A stretch of DNA of 64,000 bases, taken from contig JBAZVN010000003.1 in assembly GCA_041660815.1 (NCBI GenBank), positions 132,944-196,943 on the forward strand. Reading direction: 5' to 3'. Shown in pieces: positions 62,264 through 64,000 of this stretch; position 1 is the stretch's first letter, and every line of letters starts with the position of its first letter. The notes below the pieces were generated by a model, which did no database searches, had not been told where the DNA came from, and saw nothing but the letters and a program-made list of their open reading frames with translations. The translations under genes were made by a program, and so were the position numbers. This DNA is from PALSA-1006 sp041660815 (lineage in GTDB: Bacteria > Pseudomonadota > Gammaproteobacteria > Burkholderiales > Gallionellaceae).

Positions 62264-62458
62264 GTATCTGTTTAAAGCTTTATCACTAATCAGAGCATTT
62301 TTATGTTGCTTGATTGCGGTCGTTCGCCAGTCTTTACTTTCGACACAATTGCGGACTCTGGCAATTTGCAGTAATCGCTGTTGGTTCCACTTGAAGGAAT
62401 GTCCGGTTCCAAGTTTTAGAACAGCATTCCGCCCCTTTGTTGAAATTTACAAAGAACA

Positions 62459-63887
62459 TCATTGAATACGAGTGAAGTCCATTAACGCCATGCCTTCCAA
62501 GTCAGCGCGATTATCAACAGAAGAGATTTGGAGGCACTCTATAAACAGCGATGTCAACGATAAATAGCGGTTGAATTTATGCTCAACTTTAATGTCTAAT
62601 CGAAGCTCCTCGTTGTATCCAAGCTCCTTAACTAACTTCCTAGCTCGAATAATAGTATGGGACGTTTCAGCATCATGTAGTAAGGATAGATTCGCGGCAA
62701 CTTCCAGCGCGCGCTCGTACGAAGTTGCATTACTGTGTTCGTTTAAAGTGGGCGAAATTATTTTAGCTTTTTCAAGCCAGCCGACATTCCTAGTAGCCTG
62801 AATAGTTTTAAGCAATTTCACTATATCCTTGTCATCGGATACTGTTTCCCATATTTTCCAAGCAAACTTGGTTAGCAGCTGCGTAGCATTACCTTGGGAG
62901 CTTGAACACATGAGCATAACCTCTCGCCACCTGATGCTCGTGACCAAGTTATCTACTAAAGTGCTCAGGGTATCGTTTGCTACATTATCTAGAATGTACA
63001 AGGCTGTAAAATATTCATGAATTGTTAGATGAGAGAACGAATAGATGTTTCTAGCACGTTCAACCAACAGGCCATGATGACTCTCAATGCCTCTTAAGAT
63101 TAGCTCGGCATCAACTTCAATTTGTTTATCCCAATGTGGAAGTTTGCGAATAAATTGTTTAATTTCATCGGCAATCACATCAGTCCTGATTAAATACTCT
63201 TCTCTCACGAATGTGTTGTATGCAACAAATGAAAGCAGTTGCTTTTTCCTTGTGAGTTCCAGTTGCTTGTAGATATCGCCTCTAATTATGGCCCTACTGC
63301 TATCCCACTTTTTTAACAAGGCGTCTACAGCTTCAGAATATAAATCTACTCGCCGTTTTGGAAATTGAAGTGTCTCACCAAAAGATAGGCAGATTAATGT
63401 AAGTAGAAGTGGCGTTCTAGCGAGGTCGTGGATTTTGTTATTCTCGGGCTTGCTCCACTGTTCATTAAATTGACTGAGCTTGATGGGTTCAAGGGAGAAC
63501 CACTTGCCAATAAATTGCCCTTGTTGCATTTCGTTGAAATCTGCAATTTCAACATAAGTAAATCTGTCAAAAGAAAAATCGTTTGCGGCAATGCGGCAAG
63601 TTAAGCAGAAGTGCGATTTATGATATTGCTCTGTAAAATTCGTAATCTCTTGGAGTAGCTTTTTTTGCTGAATCTCATCGTGATTCATCTCATCAAGCCC
63701 ATCTAGAAGAACAAGTGCTTTGCCGGAATCTAAGATAGATTCGATCATCTTTATTGCGTCTGGGAAGCCACAAATTTCGAATTTTTCCTCGATATAATTT
63801 AGCAACTTTTTTTGAGAGTCAGACCACTCTTTCAATGAAATATATATAGGGGTTGCTTCAATCATTCCTCTACAGTGTTGAATTGCG
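62459..63887 (-). pseudogene. NACHT-type NTPase, 5' truncated
   Basis: The remaining part encodes about 475 aa. The Walker B region of a NACHT/STAND NTPase is clear (KALVLLDGLDEMNHDE), followed by the NACHT arm (FCLTCRIAAND, LARTPLLLTLICLSFG) and a helical C-terminus (YSFSHLTIHEYFTALYIL). The Walker A P-loop and N-terminal effector part, which should precede it, are missing. An IS21-like terminus begins at 63888, so the gene is probably interrupted by an insertion and the 5' part may lie beyond the window. The frame stays open through the terminus to the window edge. Confidence 0.7.
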
Positions 63888-64000
63888 TGTAAATCTGACC
63901 CACCAATTGCATTGAATTTTGACCCACACTTAAGTTTATATCTGAACGGTTTAGGTTGTGGATAGTTTTTTAGTTTTGCCTCCCTTTCCGGTTTGAGTTG
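63888..64000. mobile_element. Probable IS21-type terminus, cut by window end
   Basis: TGTAAATCTGACCCACC at 63888-63904 followed by TTTTGACCCACAC at 63917-63929. A TGTAAA-type tip with repeated TGACCCA blocks is typical of some IS21-family ends, where multiple transposase-binding repeats follow the tip. No transposase coding is visible in the 113 bp available, so the assignment is tentative. Confidence 0.45.

Overview
The window looks like a chromosome segment of a sulfur-oxidising betaproteobacterium of the Gallionellales/Sideroxydans type. The evidence is a reverse-type dsr operon (dsrKLJOPN), betaproteobacterial-looking housekeeping proteins, and upstream of umuDC a 12-bp GAACGAACGTTC box. 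That box is the non-canonical LexA motif described for Sideroxydans, Gallionella and relatives, not the usual betaproteobacterial CTGT-N8-ACAG. Genus is inference; no rRNA gene is present.

Left part (1-25.9 kb) is a metabolic backbone. dsrK-L-J-O-P-N supplies the membrane electron-transfer complex, the iron-sulfur flavoprotein and the sirohaem-amidating enzyme of the oxidative sulfite reductase pathway, followed by a DUF4202 gene and cysG (sirohaem synthesis). After DUF302, ankyrin and small genes come a thioredoxin gene boxed by two inverted 141-bp palindromic repeats and a single-cysteine DsrC/TusE paralogue. Divergently transcribed is a complete nine-gene N-ATPase operon (atpDCQRBEFAG), a Na+-type F-ATPase with a b-delta fusion in atpF. 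A metal-handling block follows: small His/Cys protein, outer-membrane protein, ZnuA-like and ZnuB-like proteins, a CDF exporter and a thioredoxin-like membrane protein.

At 26.0 kb the 3' half of a tRNA-Arg(CCG) gene, with its terminator, is cut in the anticodon arm. I read this as one attachment end of a genomic island running rightward past the window end, since no intact copy of this tRNA is seen. Next to it lies an AT-rich cassette of three co-directional genes: two large divergent tyrosine-recombinase-like proteins and a third unknown protein. The presumed island then carries an AHL-binding LuxR without a LuxI in this window, and four 20-bp lux-box-like palindromes at 33.9-38.6 kb. Each palindrome has a -10-like hexamer 20-22 nt downstream, and they lie near genes for a lipoprotein, a filamentous-haemagglutinin-like exoprotein and a second lipoprotein. 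This putative quorum-response module is the most striking discovery here.

From 40 to 56.5 kb there is a signalling block: a PAS-LuxR regulator, a coupled histidine kinase/two Rcp1-like receivers/REC-PAS-GGDEF-EAL operon, a decayed REC-half-EAL relic, and two more c-di-GMP enzymes separated by an IS110-family element. Direct and inverted dispersed repeats bracket these blocks. The right end holds an FGGY kinase with a small partner, a secreted DNA/RNA endonuclease with a small lipoprotein, an SRAP protein, a LexA-boxed umuDC pair, an ihfB-like gene, a small zinc-ribbon-like protein, and a NACHT NTPase gene truncated by what looks like an IS21-type terminus at the window edge.
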